Assembly (NCBI GenBank): GCA_031431235.1
Contig: JANPDA010000111.1
Coordinates: 1-6,712 of the forward strand
From: JANNSW01 sp031431235
Lineage (GTDB): Bacteria > Pseudomonadota > Alphaproteobacteria > Rhizobiales > Hyphomicrobiaceae
DNA length: 6,712 bases
Direction: 5' to 3'
The notes under the pieces were generated by a model. That model searched no databases. It was not told the DNA's origin and saw only the letters and a list, made by a program, of their open reading frames with translations. Shown here in pieces: positions 6,041 through 6,712 of this stretch; position 1 is the first letter of the stretch; each line of letters begins with the position of its first letter. Position numbers and translations under genes: made by a program.

Positions 6041-6496
6041 TCAGACCGGCACCGGGCTGATCGCGATCGCGATCAGGCGCCAGACACTCTCGACCTCCAC
6101 GAACGACAGATCGAACCTGATCCGCAGCGGCTCGGTCGGGAAGAACCCCTCGACCCGCAGGATGCCGTTGCCGTCGAGCTCGGCCTTTCGCAGCAGATGC
6201 GGCTCGTAAAGCACGGCGTCGGCGAGCGTGACCTTCAGCTCGCGGTACTTGGCGAATACCTGGGCTAGGCCGTCAGCCGAGTTGGCCGCCTGGAAGGCAG
6301 GTGCCGCTAGCGCGTGCAGCACCGTGTAGTTCCCCGTTGCATTGGCCTGATCGAGGGCGGAGATCGCCGTGTAGATCAGCGCCGCGAGCCGATAGGGGTC
6401 GGGCATCCCAACTTGCCGGTCAGCCGCCTGGGCCGGCTGTCCCCACCAGAGCGCTGCGAGCATGGCGAGCGAGAGGAGCTTTGTTCTCGTGGTCAT
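6041..6496 (-). CDS. Small secreted protein of unknown function, possible NTF2-like fold
   Basis: This is a 151-residue protein with a clear Sec signal peptide: MTTRTK, then a hydrophobic core LLSLAMLAALWW, and a likely cleavage after AQA at residue 24. The mature part starts with a helix carrying DPYRLAALIYTAISALDQAN (33-52), then GNYTVLHALAAPAFQAAN (55-72). It ends with strands such as LRVEGFFP (113-120), LRIRFDLSF (124-132) and VWRLIAIAIS (138-147). This helix-then-sheet order suggests a small alpha+beta cone like NTF2/SnoaL proteins. I recall similar conserved hypothetical proteins in Hyphomicrobiales but no assigned function. GGAGGG (6508-6503) sits six bases before the ATG and overlaps the stop codon of the upstream autotransporter gene, so the two are probably co-transcribed and translationally coupled. 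No catalytic residues can be assigned. Confidence 0.8.
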   Translation of the reverse strand: MTTRTKLLSLAMLAALWWGQPAQAADRQVGMPDPYRLAALIYTAISALDQANATGNYTVLHALAAPAFQAANSADGLAQVFAKYRELKVTLADAVLYEPHLLRKAELDGNGILRVEGFFPTEPLRIRFDLSFVEVESVWRLIAIAISPVPV

Positions 6497-6507
6497 GGCG
6501 TGCCCTC

Positions 6508-6712
6508 CTACCAGGCAAAGGTGAGGCCGACCCGGCCGCCGACCGAGCCGCTTTCGAGGCCGACGCCGACGCCACCCGACAGGAACACATTCTCCTCGAG
6601 CCGCGCCGCTCCGCCCAGGGCGAGCGAGTTGTTGCCTTCGAAATTGCCCCAGTTCATGGAGAACGCCACGTCCTTGTCGGCCGGCAGCAGCGAGGTGCCA
6701 GCGATCGCCATG
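6508..6712 (-). CDS. YadA-like trimeric autotransporter, C-terminal membrane anchor (partial)
   Basis: The visible 67 residues form the end of a larger protein whose 5' part lies beyond the window. They read MAIAGTSLLPADKDVAFSMN, then NSLALGGAARLEENVFLSGG, and finish with VGGRVGLTFAW. Alternating hydrophobic residues with glycine-rich turns, a P-x-x-K-D turn near the start and an aromatic final residue match the YadA anchor domain. Three chains of this domain together build a 12-strand outer-membrane barrel, which carries an adhesive passenger to the cell surface. The terminal Trp fits recognition by the BAM machinery. The Met at the window edge is probably internal, because anchors normally follow a coiled-coil stalk. 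The stop TAG (6510-6508) lies within the ribosome-binding site of the next gene. Confidence 0.8.
   Translation of the reverse strand, partial: MAIAGTSLLPADKDVAFSMNWGNFEGNNSLALGGAARLEENVFLSGGVGVGLESGSVGGRVGLTFAW

Overview
The window looks like chromosomal DNA of a high-GC alphaproteobacterium, probably of the Hyphomicrobiales (Bradyrhizobium-like or a relative). This is inferred from GC-rich codon use, the protein family types and the mix of genes, not from a database match. No tRNA, rRNA, CRISPR array or transposase is visible.

Layout. (1) Positions 1-87 hold a nested inverted repeat just past the 3' end of the first gene. (2) Positions 88-753, minus strand, encode a GntR-type regulator of the FCD subfamily, starting at TTG. 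(3) A 278-bp divergent region follows, with a perfect 12-bp palindrome (857-868) that is a good operator candidate. (4) Positions 1032-5183, plus strand, form a complete four-gene polyamine-type ABC importer: Tat-exported binding protein, two membrane permeases and the ATPase. A long imperfect hairpin made of 7-nt tandem repeats (2118-2205) sits between the binding-protein gene and the first permease gene. (5) Positions 5377-5815 form a hicB-hicA toxin-antitoxin pair in which hicA is broken by a frameshift. (6) Positions 5822 to about 5980, minus strand, hold the decayed tail of a WD40-repeat gene. (7) Positions 6041-6712, minus strand, hold the C-terminal membrane anchor of a trimeric (YadA-like) autotransporter, cut by the window edge, followed 11 bp later by a small secreted protein of unknown function.

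How the parts work together. The regulator and the importer are divergent and share one intergenic region, so the simplest model is that the GntR/FCD protein senses a small ligand and controls importer expression from the 857-868 site. The heptamer hairpin could set the ratio of binding protein to permease by protecting the upstream mRNA or reducing read-through. The binding protein keeps most of the PotD-type pocket but has changed acidic positions, so its ligand may not be spermidine. The region after 5184 is accessory in character: a damaged toxin-antitoxin pair, a gene remnant and a surface-adhesin locus.

The less ordinary items are the heptamer hairpin, the nested inverted repeat at the left edge, the frameshifted toxin and the autotransporter-anchor/secreted-protein pair. 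I see no clearly new multi-gene system.
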